A stretch of DNA of 64,000 nt from Climacium dendroides (GCA_950106755.1 OX467087.1:13830047-13894046); one strand, 5' to 3'; shown: positions 44,641 through 56,929, counted from the first letter of the stretch. Program-made: numbers and translations. The notes: a model not told the origin generated them from the sequence alone.

Positions 44641-47600
44641 CCTTCGTCCCCGCTCTGACATTCGCGTCCGTGCCCCTTCGTCCTTGACATTCAAGTCCCC
44701 GCCCTACATTTGCGTCTACGCCCCTTCGTCCGCGCCCTGACATTCGCGTCCGCGCCCCTTCGTCCCCGCCTTGACATTCGAGTCCCCGCCCTGACATTTG
44801 AGTCCCCGCCCTAATTGTCCACGTCCGCGCCCTAATTCCAACATGGACTGACAGCGGGGCAACGAATTGTGAATTGGAAAATTTCTAAACCCAAAGGCGT
44901 CCGGCCTGTCCGATCCGTCCGGACGTCCGGTCCGGTTTGCCCGTCCGTCCGTCCCGTCTGATATGACAACCCTGGTCCTTTTCGAACATGGAATGAATTA
45001 AGAGATGCCTTCCTAGCCCGGTTTAGACCATTAGCCTTTACAGAGAGTTTGCAAGAACAATTAAGAACTATTAGAATGGCATTGGAAGAAAGTGTTAATA
45101 ACTATTATGGTAGAATGAAATATATTCTACAACGTTGGACAGGTCATGGAATTCCAGACGCATATTTAATGGGAATTTTTGTGGGTGGATTATATCCCTC
45201 AGAATTTAAAATTGCCATAAAGGAAAAGAATCCCAAAGATCTAGCAACTGCTGTACAATATGCCAAACAATATGAAGAGGCAAGAATAGGTGAGGATCAA
45301 ATGGCTACCATTGATCCTAGTATGTATCCTTCAAATTTGTTATACCCTCAAGTGGGAATTCAAGTACCCTCATACCAATCCTCACCAATGAAAAACTATC
45401 CCACACAACCTACAATACTAGTACCACCAGTACATGAGATTGAAGATCCAAAGATAGATTTATTAAATAAGTTAGTAGAGGAAATGGCGGATTTAAGAGT
45501 CCAAGTGACTAATGCTCCTCATAAAAGGAACAAACCCACAAATACTAGGACCAACGTTTGGTGTACCAATTGCCAAGGGCATGGCCATTTACCTAGTGAA
45601 TGCCCAACCCCCATTTCCAATAAAACTTAAAACGATAGTATTCCTCGTTGCACATATTGCGGAGGAAAGCATTTTACAAACAAATGCTAGAACTCAGCGG
45701 TAATTAAACAAGAAATGCAAGCTGTAAAGCAAGTCATGCAAATCGATTCAAATAAACCATGGGTTAACAAGTCTAACCCTAGTAACCTGAGCAAAAGACC
45801 ATTTACACATTCTAACACTGGACAAAACTACAGACCCAATGAAAATAGACCTCGTTGGAATGATAATTACAACACACAACGTGGTTGGAATGGACCCTCA
45901 TCTAATCCAAATCCACCAAGATATGAAACTCCCAGACCCTCAAAATCAATAATTTGTTTTCGATGTCGTGAAATAAGGCATTATGCTAGTAAATGCCCTA
46001 ACCCTAGAAAAGAAGAGGGATATGTTCCTCAATGTGGCAGATGCAGACAAGCTGGACATTTGCCAGAGGATTGTAATGCCCCACCTAGGAACTTTCTTTC
46101 CTCTGAAAGAGATTATCCTAAGAAAAACCAAGTCCAATTTAAGGACCAGGATAACTCTAGACCCTCAAATCACGTTTCCCACATTCTACACAGGAATGAA
46201 CCATTGCCTGAAAAGGTTTATGTAACTACTAGGGGAATGAAAACAAAACAAGACGCTAGAAATAATGAATCCCAAGACTATTCAGAAAAGGAATTAGTTC
46301 GACCATATTGGTCAAAAGAAGAAATATCTTCTGAACCAGATAAAGAAAAAGAAATTGTTAATCAAATACCAAAATCTGAATCCATAACATTTCCGGAAAA
46401 AGAAATTACTTTGAAAGAAAGACAAGAAAGAGCCCTTAAGGCAGCTCTCAACCAAGAAAACCAAAACAAACCTCAAACTATAATTCTACCAAAAAAGGTA
46501 GTACCTACAATCTCTTCGACTTTACCTAGTTTTTACCAACCTCCTTTTAAAAGGAATAAGCCCAAAAGTCATGAAAATGACTTAATCAAACGAAAAGCGA
46601 CACGTACAATGAAATTAGAAATGGGTATGCAACCCTACAATGTGTTAGACAACTTAGACAGAATACAACCCCTCATTTCTATGAAACAACTCTTGGTGTC
46701 GCAGCACAGGGTAAGTGAAATTCCTTATTATGCTTACAAAAACCTCTTTAAAGCATAACAAAGTGACTTTAAAGATCGAACCCAAGAGACTCTGTGAAGT
46801 GTTTTGTGTTACTAGGTGGTTTGAGGAAAATTCTCAATTCAAATACTCTTCTTTCTCACTGCTTACCCTTTTTTCCAAATACCGGACAATTTCTTTTTAT
46901 TACTGTAGGTTGATCCGGTCTAAACTACTACCCGATCCAAATCAAAATCTATTCACACAACCAACAAGAACCCAACCGGAACTCACACTCCTGACCGGAT
47001 CTTTATTACTTCATCCGAAAAACTTATTTTCCTCGGTTTCTATTCCGGTTTCGCTTAACCTCTGTTGGTACGTTAGAGGGGTTTGCCACTTGTTCTCAGA
47101 GAGGTAGGCCCTCCTCTCCTTACGGTCTTTATAGTGACAGAAGATTCACTCAGCTAATCTATCCTTCTATTCTAACAGGATTCGGTTTGATCTTTCACAG
47201 CAAACTAGGAATATTCCCAGTCTGTAGGTCACACAAAAATCCCCGTACGATCTTCACCAACTACAACGACCTTACTGTCTCTTCAGATCCGTGCGAAACT
47301 AACGTGGCTACAAGTGTGTCCGCCCGTACTAGTATAATCTAGAGCTCTTCCGTTTACTTCTTCAGATGGCGAGACCTCTCAAGTGTTCGGAGACTAACCC
47401 AGACATCCCATTTGGTAGTTCTAGCGTAGTTTGAGAATCCTCTCTCTTACTACCTAGCCTAGCACTGGCTATCTCATTCAGAATAATGAACTCTAAACCT
47501 ACTGAGGTGTCTTTGATTCACTTCCAACACTTCCAACACTTCCAACCTGTCCACATACACATGCAATCACAAGAAGACACCAAGGGGAGAAGTTCCTCTT

Positions 47601-47737
47601 ACAATCTGTTCATCTATACTCAATCTCTCCCTCCCTCATCCGGCCAGTCCTTGGGAAGACAAGGAAAACAATAGAAAATACAAAGGAGACAATATATGCA
47701 AGAAAAAGAACTCCTCGTTTTAGTCTTGAGATTCAAA

Positions 47738-48964
47738 TTATATATAGAATTTACACGCCACGACTTGAGTTTGATCCCTGATGAAGACTTCACTCAACTT
47801 GTCGGATGAAGTTCCAGAATTTCGATCCTAGAGTTCCAGAATTTCAATCGACTTCGCCACGGCTTCCGGTAGCGCACTAGTTGGAGTGCTTCCCACCAAG
47901 TCCACCACTTCACGAAGCGTAGTGGTCTTGATCTCCCAATCCGCTCTCACTGCACTGAGAATCCGGATTAGGTTGTTATACGGACCTATCAGGTCCGTCA
48001 TCTGAGACACTAGAGTAGGTCTCTGCTTGACCACCTCCATTGGCTCCTACTTCTTCGGGACGACCGGCTCCACCCTTTCCACCAATTCTAGTCCTTTGTC
48101 CCTGCGAGGCACTGAAGGAGAGCCCCTTAAACTGGATGTCTGCTTGGTTCTCCTTTGGTTGAGAGGGGCTTCCTCTTCCTCTTCTTCTTCTTCCTCTTCC
48201 CATGCCCTCTTCTTAGGGTTTTCACCCTCCGGTTCCGGACTATCCGGTTCCGTCTCGGATTCCTCATCCGATCCACCGCATGTCCGGAGAGCCATCTGAG
48301 CTCTCCATTCCTTGTTCTCCTCCGAAGTCATGAGGCTCTGGTCCTTGTACAAGTGGAAAAGGTAGGGGCATACCGGAGTAGCCCTACTCTTTCTCACATT
48401 TGAGACCAGGACATTCACCGGCGTGTGAATGTAGCCTGCCCAATCCATTCTCTTTTCCCCACTCAGGGTCCCAAAGATAGCATTTCCAATTGTGGAGGTC
48501 ACCCGGGTAGGTTTTTCCGGATGTAGGATGGATACTAGAAATTCGAGCAGCCGCCGGTGTCGCGCATTGACACAGTCTTTGATAGCGAATCCGTCCTTGG
48601 GGTTGGCCGCTCCCTTGAACTTTCCACGCACGAAGTCTCCCTTCCGGTTGGCCTGCATTGTACCACCTTCCTTAAAGTCATAAACTCTCCTCCAAATCTC
48701 CCATGTCCACATGGGCGGAGCCGGTCGAAGGGAGTTATCAAACTGGTTAGGGGCTCCTTCTATGAGCTCCCTAACTATGGCTTCACTCCAGAAGCCCTAG
48801 GATTTTCCAAAGAAACCCGCGCATCCCATGGCGGAGAGATCTTCCATTAACTCCGCTTTCTCCCGCTCGTTACTAGGCTCTAAAGGCACCACCTTTCTCA
48901 CCCTTATTTCTATTTGGTGTACACTCGTTTGGCCCTGATTTCTACCGCGTTTTAATTGCGGCAT
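47738..48964 (-). pseudogene. Gene A of the 6.6-kb element, TAG-interrupted
   Basis: On the minus strand from ATG at 48,964 (MPQLKRGRNQGQTSVH) the frame runs to TAA at 47,738 with TAG codons at 48,797-48,799, 48,047-48,049 and 47,828-47,830. The middle (MWTWEIWRRVYDFKEG, LLEFLVSILHPEKPTR, GEKRMDWAGYIHTPVNVLV) is homologous to gene B. An acidic run (WEEEEEEEEEE) follows, then a probable helical tail (IGPYNNLIRILSAVRADWEI). The YIHTPVNVLVSN...CPYLFHLY block resembles the 'putative plant transposon protein' family found near plant Ty3 elements, from memory. Function is unknown. A TATA-like box lies about 260 bases upstream. Confidence 0.6.
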
Positions 48965-49221
48965 CCGTCTCCTCTCGAAATCACTACTTCACTTCTCTCC
49001 TAGCCGCACGTCCCGTTTCCTCACAATTCACTCCTCGGCTTCAACCGAACTATCTTCTGTACCAATCCTCACGCAGATTCTCGCAGCACTCATTCATCCG
49101 CAATCAGCCACTCTCAAAGATATGCAATCAACTCTTCTCCTCACTTAGCGCAGAGGAACCTCAATCACTCGCGTAGAAGAAATAGATTTACAGAAGCCTA
49201 CACACTCACAAACACCTTCAC

Positions 49222-49231
49222 TTTTATAAAA
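49222..49231 (-). promoter_or_regulatory. TATA-like box of gene A
   Basis: TTTTATAAAA about 258 bases before the ATG of gene A, with CCCAGG-type GC-richer flanks. Position fits a core promoter for the minus strand. Confidence 0.4.
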
Positions 49232-49369
49232 CCCAGATACTCACAACACACTCGCGCACTCTCACAGACAGCAATCACTGAGAGCGTGGCAGGTACGCGA
49301 GCGCTCCTAGGTAACAGCCCAAACCCTAAAGCAGTCTCTTTTGTACCCTAGAAACCTAATCATTACTTT

Positions 49370-50518
49370 TTTTCGATTTTCCGGGCGCAGATCTCAGATC
49401 CGTTCCTCCGGTCATGGGTCTAGACCGGTGTAGCGATTAGTCGGACCAGTATTCCTCCAGTTAGCTCTTAATTCACACCAAAGGCCTTCTTAGAGTAAAC
49501 CGCTCCGGAATCGTCCCCACGAGGAATTGTGGATTACAGTTTTATAGGCTATCCTGGTCTAAGCACTCACTTTTCTCTTCGTTAGATTATTCCGGACTTT
49601 AGGTCCGGTCCGGACACTAGTGTCGGGTGGGTTCCGGAAGGATCCGGAAACCGTTTCAGTGTCCCTTCCGGAATCCCTGGGTTTGGATGACGAGTGGCCA
49701 AATCCACCGTCCGGATGCTTACCGTGTCCGGAAACACGCTCTCTTTCACTCTCTCTAATACTAACAGCAACCTAACTCTTCAGGGACCGGAATGTCCTTC
49801 TGTTCCGTCGCCTCACAAATCTGGAAGTTCTTCCGGATTAGGTCACACAAGGCCGGTCAAGAACTACAACGACATTCTAACATTTAACCGAACACTAAGT
49901 CTCCTGTCGACCGGCTGGTTTATCCTATACTTTCTTGGGCTTGTGCCAGGGCTTAACTCTGTTCTACGAGGAATTCCGGCAATCCGGAATTCGGGCACGT
50001 CCGGCAATACCTCCGTACACGGAAGTTTGCTAGCAGCCTCTCAGATACCCCTTTTCACCTAGGGCTATATCCTACACGCAGGCTATACCGGCATCCGAGC
50101 AGTACTACCCTAGCCTTACTGTCGGAACCATCCGGTTGATTTCCCTCTCAAGTTAATACATCCGGATACTCTCACAACATCGATTCTTGCCACACAAGGT
50201 AAGTTCTCAGTCCCGGAAACGCAAGAACGGACTCACACCTCTCACAAACATATACCATACACAAGAAAGATAAGAGATTGGATACTCCAACACACTTTAG
50301 ATCTAAGCTCAGAAAAAGGTACAATGCTGAAACTATGAGATGGCTGTGAATGACTAGAAAGTTCATTAAAAGTCCTACTTATACTAAGACTAACGTCATC
50401 CTAAAAATCCTACAAAGCATTCCTACTAGTCCGCTAGATTTCCGGAAGATTCTAGATCCTATTTTTCCGGCTTTGACGGCCGGACTCCGGTATTGCCGCT
50501 ATACTACACTACTGTATA
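49370..50518. other. CCGG-rich spacer between genes B and A
   Basis: No gene recognised. TCCGG and CCGGA words recur every few dozen bases. A 122-codon plus-strand frame (49,694-50,062) has no known domain. Confidence 0.4.
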
Positions 50519-52621
50519 CTATTCTTTTGAATCCGGATCTTTAGGAGGAACATAGTCCTTTAGAAGATCCAGCTTTACCTCTTTCCGGCTACCCTCCGGA
50601 GAAAACAGATTTGGACCCCTTTGGCTCCATCTTGGGATTTCCACAATACTGGTGTCCCTGTCTACACTCCTAGTCCCGACTACCTGAGTGTCCGGACTCC
50701 CTCTCGCATCCTTCTGAGTCTTCTTATGACGTAGAGAAGACTGCACCGTCCATTCGGCGTGAACTTCCGGAGAAGCACCTATCAGGTCAATGGTCGGAGT
50801 CACCGGCAGCAGGTCTTCACTTCCCGGAGGTACCACTGCTCCCCAGTCCACTCCTTCTGGTCTTCCGTCTGGTGGTGAAAGTTCCGGATTTACCGAGACC
50901 ACCGGTGAGACCTCTGTAACCATAGGTTCCGGATCGCTGCTTTCCGGAACCACCAAAGTCTACGCTGACGGGGGAGATTGAGGTGCCGGATCCGACTCCG
51001 TGGACATAAAGTACTCCATCATCTCCCTCATCGCGGCCCGGGATGTATCCATTCGTCTTGCCTGCTCCAGTAAGCATTTGACGATAGGAACCCGGCTTGA
51101 GCTGGCGGCTGCATCGAGGTTAGTTTCAAACAGCCGGGCCTTGTTGATATAGTCTGCCGGCACCTCTAGAGAGCTCCAGAGCTGAACTACACTTTCGCAC
51201 AAGGTCGCTATTTGCCGGCGATGGTCTTCTTCTGTGAGCCGGGCTATCTCCTTAGCGGTGCGGATGGTGCTCTCTAAATTCACACAGCGGGATTCCAAGT
51301 TCCAGACTTGGTCTCGCAACGTCCAGTTTTCTACGCGCAACGCTCCCAGCTCTGTTACCAAATTCTTCTGTTCTGCTATGAGGAGGTTGTTTTGCTGCTC
51401 TACTGCCACCAATGCATCCGTCCTCCGGAAAATGGCATTCCGGTCGGTTAGCGCCATCTTCCGGCACACTTGTTTGAGGGCTCCATCATAGTTCTCGCAG
51501 ATCTGGAAGAGATCGTCTGCCCGCCACACCAGATGCTGAGCCATCTCCTGGATGTCTTCTAGGGGCGATCCTCCCAATCGCATGGTTGTCCGATCCCTCT
51601 CCTCCACCTCTATCATCCGGGTCCGGGAGGGTCCAGCCTCAGCCTGAGTGGCGACGGTGTGCGGTCGTACCGGCCCAACCAGTTGCAAGGATGGTTGGAC
51701 TCCCTTCGGAATAGGTCCGGTCTCCGTCTTTACCTCCTGAACCTCTTCCTGTGGTTCCGGTGTAGGAGGCTCCTCTAACGGACTTACCGGCGGCGTCCTA
51801 TTCCGCCTTTTCCTCTTCTTTAGCAGAGAGACCGGCTCCTCTTCTTTAGTGTCCTCATCGTCCGGTCCGTCTCGAGGCGAGGGCTCCTCTCCTCCGTACT
51901 GCTGAAGTTGGACTAGGTCCTGATACGCACTCTCCTCATTCGCCTTGAGCAGAGAGTGATGGGCGTACAAATGAGACAAATATGCCGGAAGAGGACTCTA
52001 GCTCTTCTTTCCGGACCAGAGGACACGCACTAAGTCTCCGACTAGCTCGTGGATGATGGCTTCCCAGTCCATCATCATCTTTCCCTGGAGGCTCCCCAAG
52101 ATGGTGGAGGCTACCTTCGCTACTACTCGCCGCGGCTTGGTGGGATGGAGGATAGGGTTGAGAAACGCTACCACATCTCGGTACTCCAGATTCACCAGGT
52201 CGGAAACCTGGTTACCTTCCTTCGGGTTGGCGGGTGCCCGGAACTCACCCTCCATCACCTCCTGGTTCTTCTCCATGACCTTGTCCGGCGCCTCCCGGAA
52301 CTTGTAGACGGCCCGCCAAATGTTCACCGTCCACAGGTCTGGCTTCGCCCGAATGGTGGTATCCAAGATACCAATTTCCGAACGAAGTATGTCCGAAACC
52401 AAACTCTCCTCTCGGATTCCCCACGGCACTTCTAGGAGTCCGTCACACCCCATGTTGTGGAGATGCTCCCGTAGGCGCGCCAGCCGGTCCTCCTCCGTCG
52501 GAACCTCCGGAACCACCTTCATCACCGGGATGGTCCTTGGTCGAGGTACAGGTGCCGGCGCCTCGTCCTCTGAATCCTTAGGCAAGTCCTTCAACTTCCG
52601 CCGGCTTGCCCTAGAAGCCAT
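50519..52621 (-). pseudogene. Gene B of the 6.6-kb element, TAG-interrupted
   Basis: On the minus strand from ATG at 52,621 (MASRASRRKLKDLPKDSEDE) the frame runs about 700 codons with TAG at 51,998-52,000 and 50,960-50,962, and another at 50,519-50,521. Order: a charged Pro-rich start; a domain shared with gene A (WTVNIWRAVYKFREAP, NPILHPTKPRRVVAK, GKMMMDWEAIIHELV); then, past the first TAG, AYLSHLYAHHSLL, which matches gene A's PYLFHLYKDQSLM. An acidic/basic linker with KKRKRR follows, and a long coiled coil (about 51,150-51,500 in the genome). The homology across the first TAG shows it lies inside one gene. The extra 145 codons after the second TAG are Pro/Ser-rich. The function is unknown; a gag-like or DNA-binding role is conceivable but not shown. 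Confidence 0.6.
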
Positions 52622-52818
52622 TGTGCTCACGATCAATCCTCACACAATCTCTCCCTAAATCTCTGCTCACAACTTTCACTCCGGTAACCCCTGCACGATC
52701 GCAACTCACACAGTCCCTCAGTCTACCGGAATTCTAACGAAGCGAGGAAAACGGAATACACCGGCGGAAGAACAAAAGAAAGAAGATAAGTGTGCCCGCA
52801 GCCGGCTACAGTCCCCCT

Positions 52819-52826
52819 CTTATATG
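52819..52826 (-). promoter_or_regulatory. TATA-like box of gene B
   Basis: CATATAAG on the minus strand about 198 bases before the ATG of gene B, flanked by GC-rich sequence (GGGCC before, AGGGGG after). Confidence 0.45.
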
Positions 52827-53291
52827 GGCCCGATGTACGGGACAGGTTTTGGCGGCAAAACCCTATCCCTAGTACGGATCCGGTTTCCGGTTTAGGGCCG
52901 GCGCCGTCATCCGATTTCCGGAACTTTCTAGGGTTCCGGATTTTAGGTTTTTAGCCCTAATGAAATTTTTCCGGATCTGGAAATCCGGTTTTCCTAATTT
53001 GCCTTAACTTCCTAGGAGAACTCAAAAACTTTCCCTCTGAAGGAGACAATTTTTGAATTTTTCCGTCCTATGCTAGTATTATGGGTCTGGCATGTGGGAT
53101 CGCATTCCCACAACCGGATTCGTTTCCGATATCCGTTTTGCTCCATATTCCGGTTCATTCAGGGCTTACTTCCATAGTCTTCCTAACTTTTAGCTTTTCC
53201 TATCTTTAAGTACCAATCCGGGTATATTTTTCTAGATTGTATGTTTCAAAACACGATAGAGAGAAAAAAATCAAAAAGTTAGGTTGCGACA

Positions 53292-56200
53292 CTTGGCAAT
53301 TTCATCTAAATGTAGAAGTGACCTTAGTACTTCCCTCATAAGAAAATGGGTTAAGTCAAACCAAATCCATGAGATTTCAATAGATCTTGGGGCCCCAATG
53401 GTAGAAGTAATGATCGATGGATCATTAATCCACGGAATCCAAATCGATAGTGGGTCTAGTGTTAATCTCATGAACTTCGAAACCATGGAAGAACTGGAAT
53501 TAACCACTATGACACCAAGACCTATCATTCTAAGAATGGCGGACCAAAGTAGGGTCAAACCTCTTGGAATGTTGAATCAGATTACCACCACTATAGGAGG
53601 GATCGATTATAAGGTAGACTATATAGTTTTTAAATTGATGAACTCTATATCTTTTTATCCTATTCTATTAGGTAGACCTTGGTTGTTTTCAGCCAAAGCA
53701 AAAGATGATTGGGGTAAAGGAACCCTGACTATAGAAAAAGGCAAAAAACAAATTGTTTTTCCCCTTTATCCAACTCCTTATCATGGGGAAACTCAAGAAG
53801 AAGATTCCAATCTAACTACTGAAAATTCTTCCAATAATGAAGAAACAAGTGATGAGGAACAACCAACACAAAAAATTAATAAAGGAGTTACCTTATCGAT
53901 GTGTTGGGTTGGGAGAATATTTTACTCCTATGAGTAATATCGATGATTTAGATGATGCTATCTTAGCATGGGAAAACTCTGAAGTCTTAAACGTGAGTGT
54001 TGAAGAAAGTTCAGAGCTCGAACCTAGAAATCCATCAGACACTGAAGACATAGAGAATTCATTTGCCCATAAAGACCCAATACCTTTGCAAAAAGAATCT
54101 TTGCGAATACCTTTGCAAGAAATGAATTTAGGATCTACAAAAGATCCTAAACTCATCAGAGTTTACTCTAAAATGACCAAAGTAGAATTCAAATATTGGC
54201 ATAATTTTTTCAAAAGACATAGAAAAGTTTTTGCTTGGAGCTATGCTGATCTTAAAGGAATTCCTCTTGAAATTTGCCAACACAATATTGTGTTAGAAGA
54301 AAACGCAAAACCCGTTAGACAAAGACAATATCGAATGAATCCAAAGTATTCATTAATGGTAGAAGAGGAAATTGACAAGTTGTTAGCTTGCAGATTCATT
54401 TTCTCCGTACCTCACAGTGAATGGGTAGCACCCATTGTGATAGTGCCCAAGAAAAATGGCAAGATAAGAATTGCCAAGATTACCGTAAGTTAAATAGTGT
54501 CACAAAGAAAGACCATTTTCCTTTACCTTTTACGGATACACTTTTAGACAGTATTGCGGGACATGAATGTTATTCCTTTCTAGACGGATTCTCTGATTGT
54601 AACCAAATTCAAATTGCAGAAATGTATAGGTTATTAACAGCCTTTACAACTGATTGGGGAATCTTTGCCCATAGTCCCATACAGTTATGCCTTTTGGGCT
54701 GTGTAATGCCCCTGCTACTTTTTAGAGGTTAATGACTGTAGCCTTTCAAGAGTATCTCAAAAAGTTCATCAAAATCTTCCTAGACGACTTTTGTGTGTTT
54801 AGCACAAAAGCCAATCATGCGGGATGTTTAGAAAAGTGTTTTAAACAATGTGATAAGTTTGGCATTTCAAATTTTCAATTAACGCTGCCAAATCCCAATT
54901 TGTTGTATCTTATGGTAAAATAGTGGGACACATTGTTTCTAACCAAGGCATTGCTACAGATTCAGACAAGGTAGCAATTATTAGTGAATTACCACAACCT
55001 AACACCATAACAGAAGTTAGGGCCTTTTGGGGACATGTTGGATACTATAGAAGATATATTCACAAGTATGCCAACATTGCCTTACCTTTAACTGCGTTAA
55101 CCAAAAAGACTGATAGTACACATGTATGGACCGAGGCTTGTACAGAAGCCTTTAATACCCTGAAACATAAACTTGTCATAGCCCCTGTTTTAATTCCACC
55201 TGATTGGAATAAAAAATTTGAAGTTTATGTTGACACTTCTAATGTTGCAATTGGAAGTGTGTTGAGCCAAAAGAATGAAAAAAGACATGATCGACCTATT
55301 TACTTTGCAAGCCGTCAATTGGCCGCTGCAGAAAAGAATTACACTGTCACAGAATGAGAAGCGTTAGGAATGATATTTTCTGTTCAAAAATTTCGACACT
55401 ATTTGTTGGGTTACAAATTTGTTTTCCATATAGATCATGATGCATTAAAATACATGATAAACAAACTCCAACTTAGTGGACGGATTGCTAGATAGGTGTT
55501 GTTACTCCAGGAGTTCAATTTTACGATCCAAGTAAGACCTGGAAAGAATCATGTGAATGCAGACCATCTATCTCGAATTAATCTAGAAGTTGGACTAGAA
55601 CCCATTGACGATAGTTTCCCAAATGCCAACTTATTTCAAGTAGATGTCATTCCAACAGAATATGCAGATATCATCTACTACCTTTCCACTAGACAAATTC
55701 CAGCGGAATATACAGAAAAGTAAAAGAGACGACTAGTTTATAGAGCAATACCTTACACACTAATAGAAAACGTTCTCTACAAAAAGGGTAGAGATGAATT
55801 ATTAAGACGTTGCATTAACCCAAGTGAAGTACCCTCAATCCTAGAAGGATGTCATAGCGATGTCTGTGGACACTTTGCTGGGTTAGTCATTGCCCAAAAG
55901 GCGCTACAATCTAGCTATTGGTGGCCAACGATGTTTGCAGATGCTGCAAAATTTGCTAAAAAGTGTGACCCTTGTCAAAGAATAGGAAAACCAACACCTT
56001 CCACTTCAATGCCCCTAACACCTATCTTGGCCCAAATACCTTTTGAGAAATGGGGTATTGACTTTGTCGGCCCAATTAAACCCCCAAGTCAAAACGATAG
56101 GAAATAATATATTCTAGTTGCCACAGACTATGTAACTAAATGGGCAGAAGCTTCTACCACTAAAACGGACAATGCCAAAACCGTCGCAAAATTCCTGTAT

Positions 56201-56900
56201 GAAAACATCATCACACGGTTTGGCTGTCCGAAAGAGCTTGTGAGTGATAGAGGCACTCATTTTTTGAATGACACCATTGCTCAACTAACTGAAAAGTATT
56301 TGATCAAACACAGAAAAACAAGTCCTTATCACCCAAGAGCAAATGGTTAGACAGAAAAGACTAACGGAATACTTTGTAAAATCATTACCAAAACAGTTCA
56401 AGGCTCTAACACAGATTGGGACGCACGAGTCCTAAATGCCTTATGGGCTTATAGGTGTGTGTACAAGGTAACTACCAAATGTACACCTTTTCAACTAGTT
56501 TATGGCCAAGAGGCCATTTTGCCAATTGAACTAGAAATCCAATCCTTATGGATTGCAATTGAGCATAAACTAGGAGAAAAAGACTCCCTGAAAGAACGTT
56601 ACTCAATGTTAGAGAAATTGGATGAGACTAGGCGTCAGGCCTATTTAAACATGCTAGTAATTCAAAACCATAGAAAAAGTTATTATGATAGCAAACTCAA
56701 ACCCAAAGAGTTGGATTCTAATGACTTAGTCCTTCTCTTTGACAGTAGATTCCAAAAATTTCCAAGCAAATTCAAAATGCGTTGGTTTGGACCATATAAA
56801 ATCCTGAATGTATACCCCAATGGGTCTGTAGAATTGTAAGATTTTGCAGGGGTTATACATTCTACACGATACAATGGCTATCGCCTAAAACCTTACATAA
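53292..56900 (+). pseudogene. pol of the large Ty3 element (decayed)
   Basis: Protease: IQIDSGSSVNL near 53,445 with the DSG active site. RT begins after a frame change near 53,900: EWVAPIVIVPKKNGKIRI, then in another frame YRKLNSVTKKDHFPLPF, and the palm motif IFLDDFCVF near 54,775. RNase H: FEVYVDTSNVAIGSVLSQ (55,220). Integrase: CDPCQRIGKP zinc end, then WGIDFVGPI, DYVTKWAEA and VSDRGTHF with two of the catalytic acids; the third lies in TEKTNGIL (56,355). At least four frame changes and stops (TGA 55,355-55,357; TAG near 55,493; TAA near 56,106; TAG near 56,347) disable it. DYVTKWAEA and the Asp-type primer site place it in the Tat/Athila branch (family knowledge). Confidence 0.85.
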
Positions 56901-56929
56901 CTTGAGGACAAGTTATGATTTAAGTAGAG

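Larger units (their letters stand above)
40789..44973. mobile_element. Mutator-like non-autonomous element, 4.2 kb
   Basis: Left end CATGGTTGTCATACTGGACG and right end (reverse complement) AGGGTTGTCATATCAGACG are inverted. The 9-bp duplication GGTCCTTTT (40,780-40,788 and 44,974-44,982) is exact. The TSD length fits the Mutator superfamily. The subterminal regions are GC-rich arrays in opposite orientation (GCGGGGACG type on the left, CGTCCCCGCCC type on the right). The middle has satellites and a 270-bp direct duplication but no transposase. It interrupts gag of the host retroelement. Confidence 0.88.
37948..46696 (+). pseudogene. gag of the large Ty3 element, split by two insertions
   Basis: Coding pieces are 37,948-38,185, 40,059-40,788, 44,983-46,696. 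The CACTA and its TSD copy (1,873 bases) and the Mutator-like element and its TSD copy (4,194 bases) separate them. Removing each on paper keeps the frame. The retrotransposon gag core shows as AQEWHQTNGPF, then RTWNELRDAFLARFRPL, then LQEQLRTIRMALEESVNNYY. After it come four zinc knuckles: CTNCQGHGHLPSEC (45,571), CTYCGGKHFTNKC (45,652), CFRCREIRHYASKC (45,955) and CGRCRQAGHLPEDC (46,033). In-frame stops at 45,628-45,630 (TAA) and after the second knuckle (TAG), plus a frameshift near 40,650, make it non-functional. Gag forms the particle and binds the RNA. Confidence 0.8.
46697..53291 (-). mobile_element. TG...CA-ended 6.6-kb element of unknown class
   Basis: Starts TGTCGCAGCACAGGG and ends GGTTGCGACA, a short TGTCGCA inverted end, flanked by CTTGG at 46,692-46,696 and 53,292-53,296. 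Removing 6,600 bases (element plus one TSD) joins gag (MKQLL) to the protease leader (AISSKCRSDLS) in the same frame. TG...CA and a 5-bp TSD are typical of LTR retrotransposons, yet I find no pair of direct LTRs and no gag/pol. The body is rich in TCCGG/CCGGA and encodes two paralogous genes on the minus strand. Confidence 0.75.

Noticed and set aside
43120..44850. CRISPR-like regular repeats
   Set aside because: The units are contiguous tandem repeats without unique spacers, and the genome is a plant's.
46697..53291. The 6.6-kb element as an LTR pair made of the gene A and gene B halves
   Set aside because: A and B are in the right order and orientation, but their proteins are far too diverged and no shared LTR ends occur between 49,000 and 51,000.
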